DNA from: an uncultured Ruminococcus sp.
GTDB taxonomy: Bacteria; Bacillota; Clostridia; Oscillospirales; Ruminococcaceae
Direction: 5' to 3'
Assembly (NCBI GenBank): GCA_900540005.1
Contig: UQEM01000065.1
Span: forward strand, 1 to 12,635
Length of the DNA: 12,635 bases
Part shown: positions 6,659-12,635 of the stretch, piece after piece
How the letters are laid out: each line of letters opens with the position of its first letter
How positions within the stretch are numbered: the first letter of the stretch is position 1
Notes under the pieces: model-generated
Told to the model about the DNA's origin: nothing
Databases searched by the model: none
The model's input: only the letters and a program-made list of their open reading frames with translations
Translations under genes and position numbers: made by a program

Positions 6659-7566
6659 AGCTAAGCGGTGTAAAATACCTCGCCAATCAGGGCGTGGAAA
6701 ATATCTGGAAAAATAAAATGATGGCATTTGCGACTTTTTGCGTACTGCTTATCTCGCTCCTGCTCGTAGGTATGGCGGGACTGTTCTATGTTAACGTCAA
6801 CTCCATGATACAGGGACTCGGCAGCCAGAACGAAGTCGTTGTCCTCATGCAGCTCGGCACGACCGATGAGCAGAATACAGCCGCTCAGGAGGCTATTGCG
6901 GCGATCGAGAATGTCGATACCATTGATTTCATATCCAAGGAGGAGGCGCTTGACAGACAGCGCACAAATCTTCCGAGCGCACAGCGTATCTTCAATGACT
7001 ACATCGGCGATGACGCAAGTTTCATGCCGGACGGATTCAGCGTTACGGTTAAGAATAATGATCAGATAGCCGATACAACTGCGAAAATCGCCGCTATTGA
7101 CGGCGTTCAGAGCGCCAATGCCTCGCCGCAGATCTCTGAGTTCCTCCGCGAACTCAGGAGAGTTGTTTCACTCATTGCGGGAGCTGTCATCATCGCTCTT
7201 GCTGTAGTTTCAATGATTATTATCTCCAACACGACGAAGGCAAGTGTATTTGCGCGACGTGAGGAGATTCAAATCATGAAATACGTCGGTGCAACAAATG
7301 CATTTATCAGAATGCCGTTCTTTGTTGAAGGCATGGTAACAGGATTTGTTGCAGGTGTGGGTTCATTCTTTATTACATGGGCAGTTTACCGTTCGATCTA
7401 CAATGTTCTCATAAATCAAAGTATGCTGATGAACACTTTCGGTGCGGGCAGCCTTATTCCATTCAACAAAATCAGAATTATCGTTCTAATTGCCTATATT
7501 GTTGTCGGCGCGTTTATCGGTGCGCTCGGAAGCGTAATAAGCACAAGGAAACACATTGACGTCTGA
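6655..7566 (+). CDS. ftsX: Cell division membrane protein FtsX
   Basis: Membrane subunit of FtsEX, 303 residues. One membrane helix near residues 24-46 is followed by an extracellular loop (about 47-168: EVVVLMQLGTTDEQ, FISKEEALDRQRT, FMPDGFSVTVKN). Three further helices lie near 170-192, 221-248 and 274-296: the four-helix FtsX topology. The cytoplasmic loop ASVFARREEIQIMKYVGAT (197-215) is the conserved FtsX segment that contacts FtsE. The large loop is the part known to bind and activate hydrolases (PcsB in streptococci, CwlO in Bacillus, EnvC in E. coli). GGAGGTG lies six bases before the ATG, which overlaps the ftsE stop by four bases. The secreted hydrolase gene follows after about 54 bases. 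Confidence 0.95.
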   Translation: MKLSGVKYLANQGVENIWKNKMMAFATFCVLLISLLLVGMAGLFYVNVNSMIQGLGSQNEVVVLMQLGTTDEQNTAAQEAIAAIENVDTIDFISKEEALDRQRTNLPSAQRIFNDYIGDDASFMPDGFSVTVKNNDQIADTTAKIAAIDGVQSANASPQISEFLRELRRVVSLIAGAVIIALAVVSMIIISNTTKASVFARREEIQIMKYVGATNAFIRMPFFVEGMVTGFVAGVGSFFITWAVYRSIYNVLINQSMLMNTFGAGSLIPFNKIRIIVLIAYIVVGAFIGALGSVISTRKHIDV

Positions 7567-7620
7567 TGAGGCAGCCGAGCTTGTGCTCAAGACTGTTTCA
7601 GTACGGAAAGGAGTGTGCGG

Positions 7621-9063
7621 TTGATCCGCAGTATTGCTATGAAAAAACTAAATGTTGTGAAAAAAATTCTTTCATTTCTGACTTGTTCGGCACTGTCGCT
7701 CGGTTTGATTGCGGCATATCCCACTATCACTGAAAAGAACGCCTCACAGGTCTCGGCAAAGACGATAAGCGAGATCCAGGCAGAGCGTTCTGCAAATGAA
7801 TCAAAGATCGCTGAGCTTGAAACTAAGATGAACGACCTTGCAGGAAAGAAAGATGAAGAAAAAGCTTATCAGGATACTCTTAATGAGCAGATACAGCTTA
7901 TTCAGAACAATATCGACCTTCTCAACAAGGAGCTTGATTCCATTCAGAATGATATCACTACGGCGGAGCAGAACATCGCCGACCTCGATGTAACTATCGC
8001 TGATCAGCAGGTTCAGATCGACAATAATGTTGAACTGTTCAAGCAGAGACTCTGCGCGATGTATGCTTCCGGCAACGAAAACCTTGCTGCTGTAGTTGTC
8101 GGCACTTCTACATTCTACGATATGCTTTCGCGGATCGAAATGGCGAACAGAATGGCTTCATACGATGAGGAGCTTATAAATGATATCCTCGCGGAAATCG
8201 ACAGTATGGAGACTTCCAAGAAGAATCTTGAATCCGAGAAGCTTACCCTCGAAATGAAGAAGGAAGAGCAGGAAAAGAAAAAGCAGGAAAAGGCTGACGA
8301 AATGGAAGTCTACTATGCTAAAATGCAGGAGACTCAGGACGAGATCGACCGTATTGCCCGTGAGGAAGAGCTCATTGCGAATGACAAGGCAAGCTACGAG
8401 GCTGCACAGGCAGAGCTTGACAAGGAGCAGGCGGTCATTGAGGCCGAGATCAAGCGTCAGCAGGAAGAGGCTCAGCGCCAGTATGAGGAGCGTCAGCGCA
8501 AGCTGGCTGAGGAAAAGGCAGCGGCAGAGGCGGCTGCAAAAGCGCAACAGCAGCAGAACCAGAGCAACAGCTCTAATTCAAACTCAAATTCAAACTCCTC
8601 AAACAGCAATACAACGTATCCGATACCGGCACCCTCGGGATCAGGTTTCATCTGGCCTGCACCGGGATTCTCGTACATCACGAGCGGCTATGGTTCGCGT
8701 TGGGGCACGACTCACAGGGGTATTGACATCGGAGATGCAGGTATCCACGGCGGTGCAGTTGTTGCAGCCAAGGAGGGTACTGTAATTGCAGTAAACAATT
8801 CATGCACGCATGACTATGCGAAATCCTCAAGCTGCGGCTGCGGCGGCGGTTACGGCAACTATGTCGTTATTTCGCATGACGGTACATATTCAACGCTTTA
8901 CGGACATCTCGCTTCGGCGGCTGTTTCGGTAGGCGATTATGTCTCACAGGGAAAGGTTATCGGCTACGCAGGCTGCACCGGATTTTCAACGGGTAATCAC
9001 CTCCACTTTGAAGTCCGCGTAAACGGCAGCGCAGTTGACCCGATGGGATATGTAAGTCCATAA
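7621..9063 (+). CDS. Secreted coiled-coil M23 murein endopeptidase, probable FtsEX-controlled hydrolase
   Basis: A 480-residue exported protein: signal peptide (from MKKLNVVKKILSFL to about VSAKT); a long coiled coil (about 48-300) interrupted by QRLCAMYASGNENLAAVVVG and a FYDMLSRIEMANRM stretch, the pattern seen in PcsB, CwlO and EnvC; a Gln/Asn/Ser linker (about 308-332); then a LytM/M23 domain. Zinc ligands are all present: H365 and D369 in HRGID, and H462 in HLHFE; H460 in the same motif and H429 in YGH are the catalytic histidines. The domain should therefore cut peptide cross-links itself, unlike inactive EnvC. It carries a Cys/Gly-rich insertion (C395, C405, C407). TTG at 7621 is chosen because AAAGGAG ends seven bases upstream; GTG 7615 is too close to it and ATG 7639 too far. 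It sits 54 bases after ftsX, and a terminator follows. Confidence 0.9.
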   Translation: MIRSIAMKKLNVVKKILSFLTCSALSLGLIAAYPTITEKNASQVSAKTISEIQAERSANESKIAELETKMNDLAGKKDEEKAYQDTLNEQIQLIQNNIDLLNKELDSIQNDITTAEQNIADLDVTIADQQVQIDNNVELFKQRLCAMYASGNENLAAVVVGTSTFYDMLSRIEMANRMASYDEELINDILAEIDSMETSKKNLESEKLTLEMKKEEQEKKKQEKADEMEVYYAKMQETQDEIDRIAREEELIANDKASYEAAQAELDKEQAVIEAEIKRQQEEAQRQYEERQRKLAEEKAAAEAAAKAQQQQNQSNSSNSNSNSNSSNSNTTYPIPAPSGSGFIWPAPGFSYITSGYGSRWGTTHRGIDIGDAGIHGGAVVAAKEGTVIAVNNSCTHDYAKSSSCGCGGGYGNYVVISHDGTYSTLYGHLASAAVSVGDYVSQGKVIGYAGCTGFSTGNHLHFEVRVNGSAVDPMGYVSP

Positions 9064-9079
9064 GCGGGTTTGTTAATTC

Positions 9080-9108
9080 CGGGCAGTTTAACGACTGCCC
9101 GTATTTTG
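9080..9108 (+). terminator. Intrinsic terminator after the M23 gene
   Basis: CGGGCAGT (9080-9087) and ACTGCCCG (9094-9101) form a perfect 8-bp stem with a six-base loop, followed by TATTTTG. It would end or attenuate the regulator-ftsE-ftsX-M23 transcript before the S41 gene. A second hairpin without a U-tail (CCGCAT 9165-9170 with ATGCGG 9178-9183) lies ten bases before the S41 ribosome binding site. Confidence 0.8.
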
Positions 9109-9209
9109 TGTAGGGAAAAGGGATCGGCGCACTTGGTGAACGGATCCTAAAATCAAGAATCTGTCCGCATTTCTCCTATGCGGGCGGTTTCTAAGGAAGA
9201 GATGATGAT

Positions 9210-10382
9210 ATGAATAAAAAAATCAGCCTTGGTCTTGCGCTGAGCCTTATTGCGATAGCAGTCGCGGTAACTTTCATACTGACTTCGTTTTTCTCGCTCC
9301 AGAGTTTCAACAAGAAGGTCGTTGACGTGAATGACAAAGCGCGAAGGTATGATTCGCTTGAATCGCTCGATACGTTTGTCCGCGATAATTACTTTGGCGA
9401 AATAGACGAGCGCGACCTCAGCGACGGTATCCTCAAGGGCTATGTTGATGGACTTGACGACAAGTACTCGCGCTATCTCACTGAGGAGGAGTACATCAAC
9501 GAGATGAGCGAGGAGGCAGGACAGCTCGTTGGTCTGGGACTTACCCTCAGTGAGGACGAGAGCGGTTATGTAAGAATTGACGGCATTTTGCAGGATTCTC
9601 CCTTGTACAATTCGGGGCTTCAGGAGGGCGATATTATCACCTTTGTTGACGGAGTTGACGTGCTTCAGGCAGGATTTGACGATTCTGTCGAGGCAATGCG
9701 CGGAACAGAGGGTTCGCAGATCGTTCTCACGGTTCGCCGTGACGGAGTTGACACAGATTACACGTTTACGCGTCAGGCGATAGAGGTCACGACCGTTACG
9801 GGAGAAATGCTTGACGGCTTTGTGGGCTACATGAAGATAACGAAGTTCAAGCAGAATACGCCGCAGCAGTTCATTGACACTCTTGAACATCTCACCGCAA
9901 ACGGCGCAAAGTCGATAGTTTTTGACCTCAGAGACAATACAGGCGGACTCGTGAGCGCACTTGAGGAGTGTCTTGATCCTTTGCTTCCTGAGGGTGTTAT
10001 AGCTACGGCAGAGTACAAGGACGGACACACGGAAACTATTGTATATTCGGACGAAACTGAGCTTGATCTTCCCATGGTCGTGCTTGTCAACGAAAATACG
10101 GCGAGCGCGGCGGAACTTTTTGCGGCTTCACTCCGCGATTATGGCAAGGCTCAGCTTGTTGGCGTAAAGACCTACGGCAAGGGCGTTATGCAGAGCACTA
10201 CCGAAATGGGTAACGGCGGCGCAGTCGTGCTTACGATTGCCGAGTACAAGACTTCACGCTCGGATTGCTATGACGGAGAGGGGCTTACTCCCGATTATCA
10301 GGTAGAGAACGAGGACGAAAATTATGATGCTCAGCTTGCAACAGCGTCACAGCTTGCAAGGACAGCCGAGAGCGGAGAATGA
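9210..10382 (+). CDS. S41-family C-terminal processing protease with PDZ domain (CtpA/CtpB type)
   Basis: A 390-residue serine protease. An N-terminal membrane anchor (about 7-30) puts the rest outside the cell. A PDZ domain (about 105-180; GLGLTLSEDESGYVRIDGIL and SGLQEGDIITFVDG) binds substrate C-termini. The S41 catalytic domain follows with FDLRDNTGG (238-246), nucleophile S299 in ENTASAAELFA, base K324 in TYGKG and the supporting Q328: the Ser-Lys-Gln arrangement of CtpB, so it should be active. AAGGAAGAG lies eight bases before the ATG. CtpB lies next to ftsEX in B. subtilis too, so the linkage is conserved. Substrates are unknown; trimming of the M23 hydrolase or other wall proteins is plausible inference. 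A terminator separates it from the M23 gene and I see no strong promoter in the 147-base gap, so it may depend on read-through. Confidence 0.93.
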   Translation: MNKKISLGLALSLIAIAVAVTFILTSFFSLQSFNKKVVDVNDKARRYDSLESLDTFVRDNYFGEIDERDLSDGILKGYVDGLDDKYSRYLTEEEYINEMSEEAGQLVGLGLTLSEDESGYVRIDGILQDSPLYNSGLQEGDIITFVDGVDVLQAGFDDSVEAMRGTEGSQIVLTVRRDGVDTDYTFTRQAIEVTTVTGEMLDGFVGYMKITKFKQNTPQQFIDTLEHLTANGAKSIVFDLRDNTGGLVSALEECLDPLLPEGVIATAEYKDGHTETIVYSDETELDLPMVVLVNENTASAAELFAASLRDYGKAQLVGVKTYGKGVMQSTTEMGNGGAVVLTIAEYKTSRSDCYDGEGLTPDYQVENEDENYDAQLATASQLARTAESGE

Positions 10383-10384
10383 TA

Positions 10385-11233
10385 ATGGAAAATGGCGCAG
10401 TAAACGCTATTACTGGCGAATACAGCCGCGATATATGGTCGAAGATACGCAAGGGCATAAAGGAGTATGAGCTTATTCAGGACGGCGACCGCATTGCCGT
10501 GTGTATATCGGGCGGCAAGGATTCAATGCTCATGGCTGAGTGCCTGCAAATGCTCAGCCGACTGCCCGATATGAATTTCGGGCTTGAGTATATCGTTATG
10601 GATCCCGGATATCGTCCCGAAATAAGGCAAAAAATCGAAGATAACGCGAAAAAACTGGAACTGCCCGTTAAATTTTATGAGACGAAGATTTTCGAGTCGG
10701 TAGAAAATGAGCTGAAGAATCCCTGTTTTCTCTGCGCGAGACTAAGGCGCGGCTGGCTTTACAAAAAGGCGGAGGAGCTTGGGTGCAGTAAAATCGCGCT
10801 CGGTCATCACTTTGATGATGTTATAGAGACGATACTTATGGGAATGCTCTATGGTTCGCAGATCCAGACGATGATGCCCAAGCTGCACAGCGAAAATTAC
10901 AGCGGAATGGAGCTTATACGTCCGTTGTATCTCGTTCGCGAGGGCAGTATCATAAGCTGGGCGGAGCATTGCGGACTGGAGTTCATTCAGTGCGCCTGCC
11001 GAATGACCGAGCGCGACGCGGAATCCCACACCTCCAAGCGGAGCAAGGTCAAGGAAATGCTGAGGCAGCTCCGAGAGACTGATCCGGCGGTTGACATGAA
11101 TATTTTCAGAAGTGTTGAGAATGTAAACCTGCAAACGCTTATATCGTACCACCTCGGCAATGAGCGTCACCACTTTCTCGACAGCTATCATGAGGGCTTG
11201 TCGATTCGCGGAACAAAAAAACACAATACATAA
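10385..11233 (+). CDS. ttcA: TtcA-family tRNA 2-thiocytidine (PP-loop) synthetase
   Basis: A 282-residue cytoplasmic PP-loop ATPase of the TtcA/TtuA family, which activates a tRNA base with ATP so that sulfur can be inserted (2-thiocytidine at position 32 for TtcA). The PP-loop is SGGKDS (42-47). C114-x-x-C117 (PCFLC) and a later Cys in QCAC (C203 or C205) match the three cysteines that hold the iron-sulfur cluster. LGHHFDDVIETILM (139-152) is the family's second conserved block. ATG 10385 is chosen because CGGAG lies seven bases upstream; ATG 10379 overlaps the S41 stop (ATGA) but would be only a base or so from that site. It is probably co-transcribed with the S41 gene, with no evident functional link. 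The exact target base cannot be told from sequence alone. Confidence 0.85.
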   Translation: MENGAVNAITGEYSRDIWSKIRKGIKEYELIQDGDRIAVCISGGKDSMLMAECLQMLSRLPDMNFGLEYIVMDPGYRPEIRQKIEDNAKKLELPVKFYETKIFESVENELKNPCFLCARLRRGWLYKKAEELGCSKIALGHHFDDVIETILMGMLYGSQIQTMMPKLHSENYSGMELIRPLYLVREGSIISWAEHCGLEFIQCACRMTERDAESHTSKRSKVKEMLRQLRETDPAVDMNIFRSVENVNLQTLISYHLGNERHHFLDSYHEGLSIRGTKKHNT

Positions 11234-11245
11234 AGTGAGGTTTAG

Positions 11246-11282
11246 AAGCTGCTGTATCGTTATGATACGGCAGCTTTTCTCA
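11246..11282 (+). terminator. Strong intrinsic terminator after ttcA
   Basis: A 13-bp stem (11246-11258 with 11264-11276; AAGCTGC and GCAGCTT at its base, GTATC and GATAC at its top, one T-G pair between) with loop GTTAT, followed by TTCT. It begins 13 bases after the stop codon. Confidence 0.9.
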
Positions 11283-11291
11283 TATAATGAA

Positions 11292-11459
11292 TTAGGTCGT
11301 GTTGACGCTAAGCCTAACAACGCATCTTTTCGGCAAAATTTCACGCATCCTGCGTTAAAAAGTCTTGACAGGCGACAGCCTGCCTGCGACTTTTTGCCTT
11401 GTCTACGTAAAATTTATGCTCGAAAATCTGCATATTATCTTAGTGTCAACACTCCCTAA
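11292..11459. mobile_element. Complete 168-bp MITE-like hairpin element
   Basis: Terminal inverted repeats of 21 bases (11292-11312 and 11439-11459; core TGTTGAC and CTAAG; 18 of 21 match). The inversion runs through the whole element: the left arm has ...TTTTCGGCAAAATTT... and AAAAAGTC, while the right arm read on the minus strand has TTTTCGAGCATAAATTT and AAAAAGTC. It closes in a tight hairpin, CAGGC-GACA-GCCTG (11369-11382), exactly at the centre. No transposase is inside. No clear target-site duplication is visible. It lies between the ttcA terminator and the metal-transporter promoter. A second, truncated copy opens the window, so it is multi-copy in this genome. Confidence 0.8.
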
Positions 11460-11486
11460 GAGGGGCGGCAGGTTATGAAAAATATG

Positions 11487-11501
11487 TGAAAATGATTCTC
11501 A
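11487..11501. promoter_or_regulatory. Fur-family box 1 (upstream of -35)
   Basis: TGAAAATGATTCTCA matches the 7-1-7 Fur box TGATAATnATTATCA at 12 of 14 defined positions. GATTCTCAAATTCAA (11494-11508) is repeated at 11559-11573 with one change, 65 bases on. The metal sensed (Fe, Zn or Mn) cannot be decided from the box. Confidence 0.6.
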
Positions 11502-11516
11502 AATTCAAAATAACTA

Positions 11517-11545
11517 TTGACAACGCTATGAAAAGAGAGTATAAT
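11517..11545 (+). promoter_or_regulatory. Consensus sigma-A promoter of the metal ABC transporter operon
   Basis: TTGACA (11517-11522), exactly 17 bases, then TATAAT (11540-11545): a perfect consensus promoter. Such a strong promoter would need tight repression, consistent with the two Fur-type boxes around it. Transcription would start near 11552, inside the downstream box. Confidence 0.92.
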
Positions 11546-11575
11546 TGAATTTGAAATCGATTATCAAATTCAATT
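11543..11575. promoter_or_regulatory. Palindromic operator with Fur-family box 2 over the transcription start
   Basis: AATTGAATTTGA (11543-11554) and TCAAATTCAATT (11564-11575) are perfect 12-base inverted repeats around a nine-base spacer. Inside, TGAAATCGATTATCA (11552-11566) matches the Fur-type box, perfectly in its right half (ATTATCA). It covers the expected start of transcription and ends just before the ribosome binding site, so a bound repressor would block initiation. Confidence 0.65.
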
Positions 11576-11591
11576 GAGGTAATTAGTGCTT

Positions 11592-12566
11592 ATGAAAATC
11601 ATCAACAGAAAGACCTTATCGCTTGCGGCTGCGGCTGTGCTTTCCATGTGTATGCTTCCCGGCTGTGCTCGGAGCGAACAGGATAACAGTGGGAAAATCA
11701 GCGTGGTTTGTACTTCGTTTTCAGAGTATGACTGGACAAGAAACATTGTCGGCGACAGCGGAAATATTCAGCTTACCTATTTGCTTGAAAGCGGAATAGA
11801 TCTGCATAACTATCAGCCGAGTACGAAGGATATCCTCACGATCTCTGACTGCGACCTGTTCATCTATGTGGGCGGTGAATCGGACAAGTGGGTGAGTGAT
11901 ACGCTCGGCGAGGCGAGAAATTCCGATATGAAGGTCATCAGTTTAATGAACGTCCTCGGCGAGTCCGTCAAAGAGGAGGAAATAAAAGAGGGTATGCAGG
12001 CTGAGGAGGACGAACATTCCGACGAGCCTGAATATGACGAGCACGTTTGGCTTTCGGTGAAGAATGCGGAGCTTTTTTGCGGCAGTATCTGCGAAACTCT
12101 CAGCGATATAGACCCCGAAAATGCTGACAAGTACAGGACTAATCTTGAATCCTACAAGGCGGAGCTTTCCGCTCTGGACAGGGAGTATCAGGACATGATC
12201 GACTCCAAGACCGAAAAGACTGTGCTTTTCGGCGACCGTTTTCCGTTCCGATATCTTTTTGACGATTACGGGATCGACTACTATGCCGCTTTTGTGGGCT
12301 GTTCCGCGGAAACCGAGGCAAGTTTCAACACTATAGTAACTCTTGCCGACAAAGTAGACGAGCTGGGACTTGACACGGTTTTCGTCATAGAAAACTCTGA
12401 CACTTCTATTGCGGAAGCGATAATACGAAACAGCAAGTCCAAGGATCAGCAGATCTTAACGCTGAATTCCATTCAGTCCGTAAGCTCGGAAATGATAAAA
12501 GACGGTGCGACATACATCAGCCTTATGGAAAAAAATTGTGAAACACTTGGGAGTGTGCTTAAATAA
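11592..12566 (+). CDS. Metal-binding lipoprotein of a Zn/Mn-type ABC importer (ZnuA/AdcA family)
   Basis: A 324-residue lipoprotein: signal peptide with lipobox LPGC (lipidated C25), then the cluster A-I metal-binding fold. Visible landmarks are DLHNYQPSTKDI (H72), an acidic/His loop EEDEHSDEPEYDEHVW (about 138-153) leading to H151, GDRFPFRYLFDDYGIDYYAA (214-233), GCSAETEAS and the late VIENSDTSIAEAI. It captures a divalent metal outside the membrane for an ABC importer. The usual third His of ZnuA (in a HxAxxY context) is replaced by the GDRFPF segment, so the metal site is atypical although the subgroup seems common in Clostridia. ATG 11592 is chosen for the standard signal peptide; GTG 11586 is possible, TGAGGT lying 5 or 11 bases upstream. 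The Fur-type operators and the following transporter gene support metal uptake. Confidence 0.88.
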   Translation: MKIINRKTLSLAAAAVLSMCMLPGCARSEQDNSGKISVVCTSFSEYDWTRNIVGDSGNIQLTYLLESGIDLHNYQPSTKDILTISDCDLFIYVGGESDKWVSDTLGEARNSDMKVISLMNVLGESVKEEEIKEGMQAEEDEHSDEPEYDEHVWLSVKNAELFCGSICETLSDIDPENADKYRTNLESYKAELSALDREYQDMIDSKTEKTVLFGDRFPFRYLFDDYGIDYYAAFVGCSAETEASFNTIVTLADKVDELGLDTVFVIENSDTSIAEAIIRNSKSKDQQILTLNSIQSVSSEMIKDGATYISLMEKNCETLGSVLK

Positions 12567-12586
12567 ATGAGTGAACTGCTTAAATG
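12567..12586 (+). CDS. Start of the next ABC transporter gene (partial, probably the ATPase)
   Basis: ATG at 12567 follows the lipoprotein stop (TAA 12564-12566) directly and reads MSELLK before the genomic sequence ends at 12586. By operon order in this family it is most likely the ATP-binding subunit (ZnuC/AdcC type). Only six codons plus two bases are genomic; what follows is adapter and must not be translated. Confidence 0.5.
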
Positions 12587-12635
12587 CTGTCTCTTATACA
12601 CATCTCCGAGCCCACGAGACTCGACGTCACCTCGT
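12587..12635. other. Illumina Nextera adapter read-through (artefact)
   Basis: CTGTCTCTTATACACATCT (12587-12605) is the transposase mosaic-end sequence, followed by CCGAGCCCACGAGAC (12606-12620), the i7-side Nextera adapter. Next comes an 8-base index, TCGACGTC (12621-12628), then ACCTCGT, which differs by one base from the ATCTCGT that starts the P7 sequence. This is untrimmed library sequence, not biology. Confidence 0.98.

Noticed and set aside
5846..6727. Long minus-strand frame of 293 codons opposite ftsE
   Set aside because: Shadow frame caused by codon bias; the plus strand encodes complete FtsE motifs.
10742..11344. Minus-strand frame of 200 codons ending in ttcA and beginning in the hairpin element
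   Set aside because: It starts in the mobile element, crosses the terminator and mirrors ttcA; spurious.
11160..11459. Plus-strand frame through the hairpin element
   Set aside because: Composed of the ttcA end and the repeat; no coding character.

Overview
The window looks like the end of a draft contig from a Gram-positive gut-type Clostridia, most likely Ruminococcus or a close relative in the Oscillospiraceae. This rests on gene content and protein character (DUF1934-argS pair, PucR-type regulator beside ftsEX, M23 hydrolase with a Cys/Gly-rich insertion, GDRFPF-type metal-binding lipoprotein) and on Firmicutes-like AGGAGG-type ribosome binding sites with TTG starts. The genus is inferred from memory of such proteins.

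Left edge (1-1050): the contig begins inside a copy of a short hairpin-type mobile element (1-54). Next, on the minus strand, is a broken secreted beta-helix gene of the Cthe_2159 carbohydrate-binding type: its signal-peptide start is joined out of frame to its C-terminal repeats (147-615). The gene-free stretch 616-1050 holds two near-identical extended -10 promoters and an AT-rich hairpin with a U-tail.

First plus-strand operon (1051-4351): a Ddl/VanG-like ATP-grasp protein that has lost key metal-binding and active-site residues, a DUF1934 (YwiB-like) protein overlapping it by one base, and arginyl-tRNA synthetase.

Cell-envelope cluster (4595-10382): a PucR/CdaR-type regulator, ftsE (with an unusual acidic C-terminal tail), ftsX, a secreted coiled-coil M23 endopeptidase, an intrinsic terminator, and a membrane-anchored S41 PDZ protease. 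FtsEX is known to use ATP to control a coiled-coil murein hydrolase at the septum or side wall; here the partner is next door and keeps its zinc ligands. The S41 protease may trim envelope proteins in the same pathway. A TtcA-type tRNA thiolation protein follows and ends at a strong terminator.

Right edge (11234-12635): a complete 168-bp hairpin element (same family as at the left edge), then a consensus sigma-A promoter bracketed by two Fur-family boxes driving a metal-binding ABC lipoprotein, and the first codons of the next transporter gene. Genomic sequence stops at 12586; 12587-12635 is Nextera sequencing adapter with an index, an artefact.

No tRNA, rRNA, CRISPR array or phage gene was seen. 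The points most worth a second look are the degenerate Ddl, the FtsE tail, the doubled Fur-type operator, the hairpin element family and the adapter.
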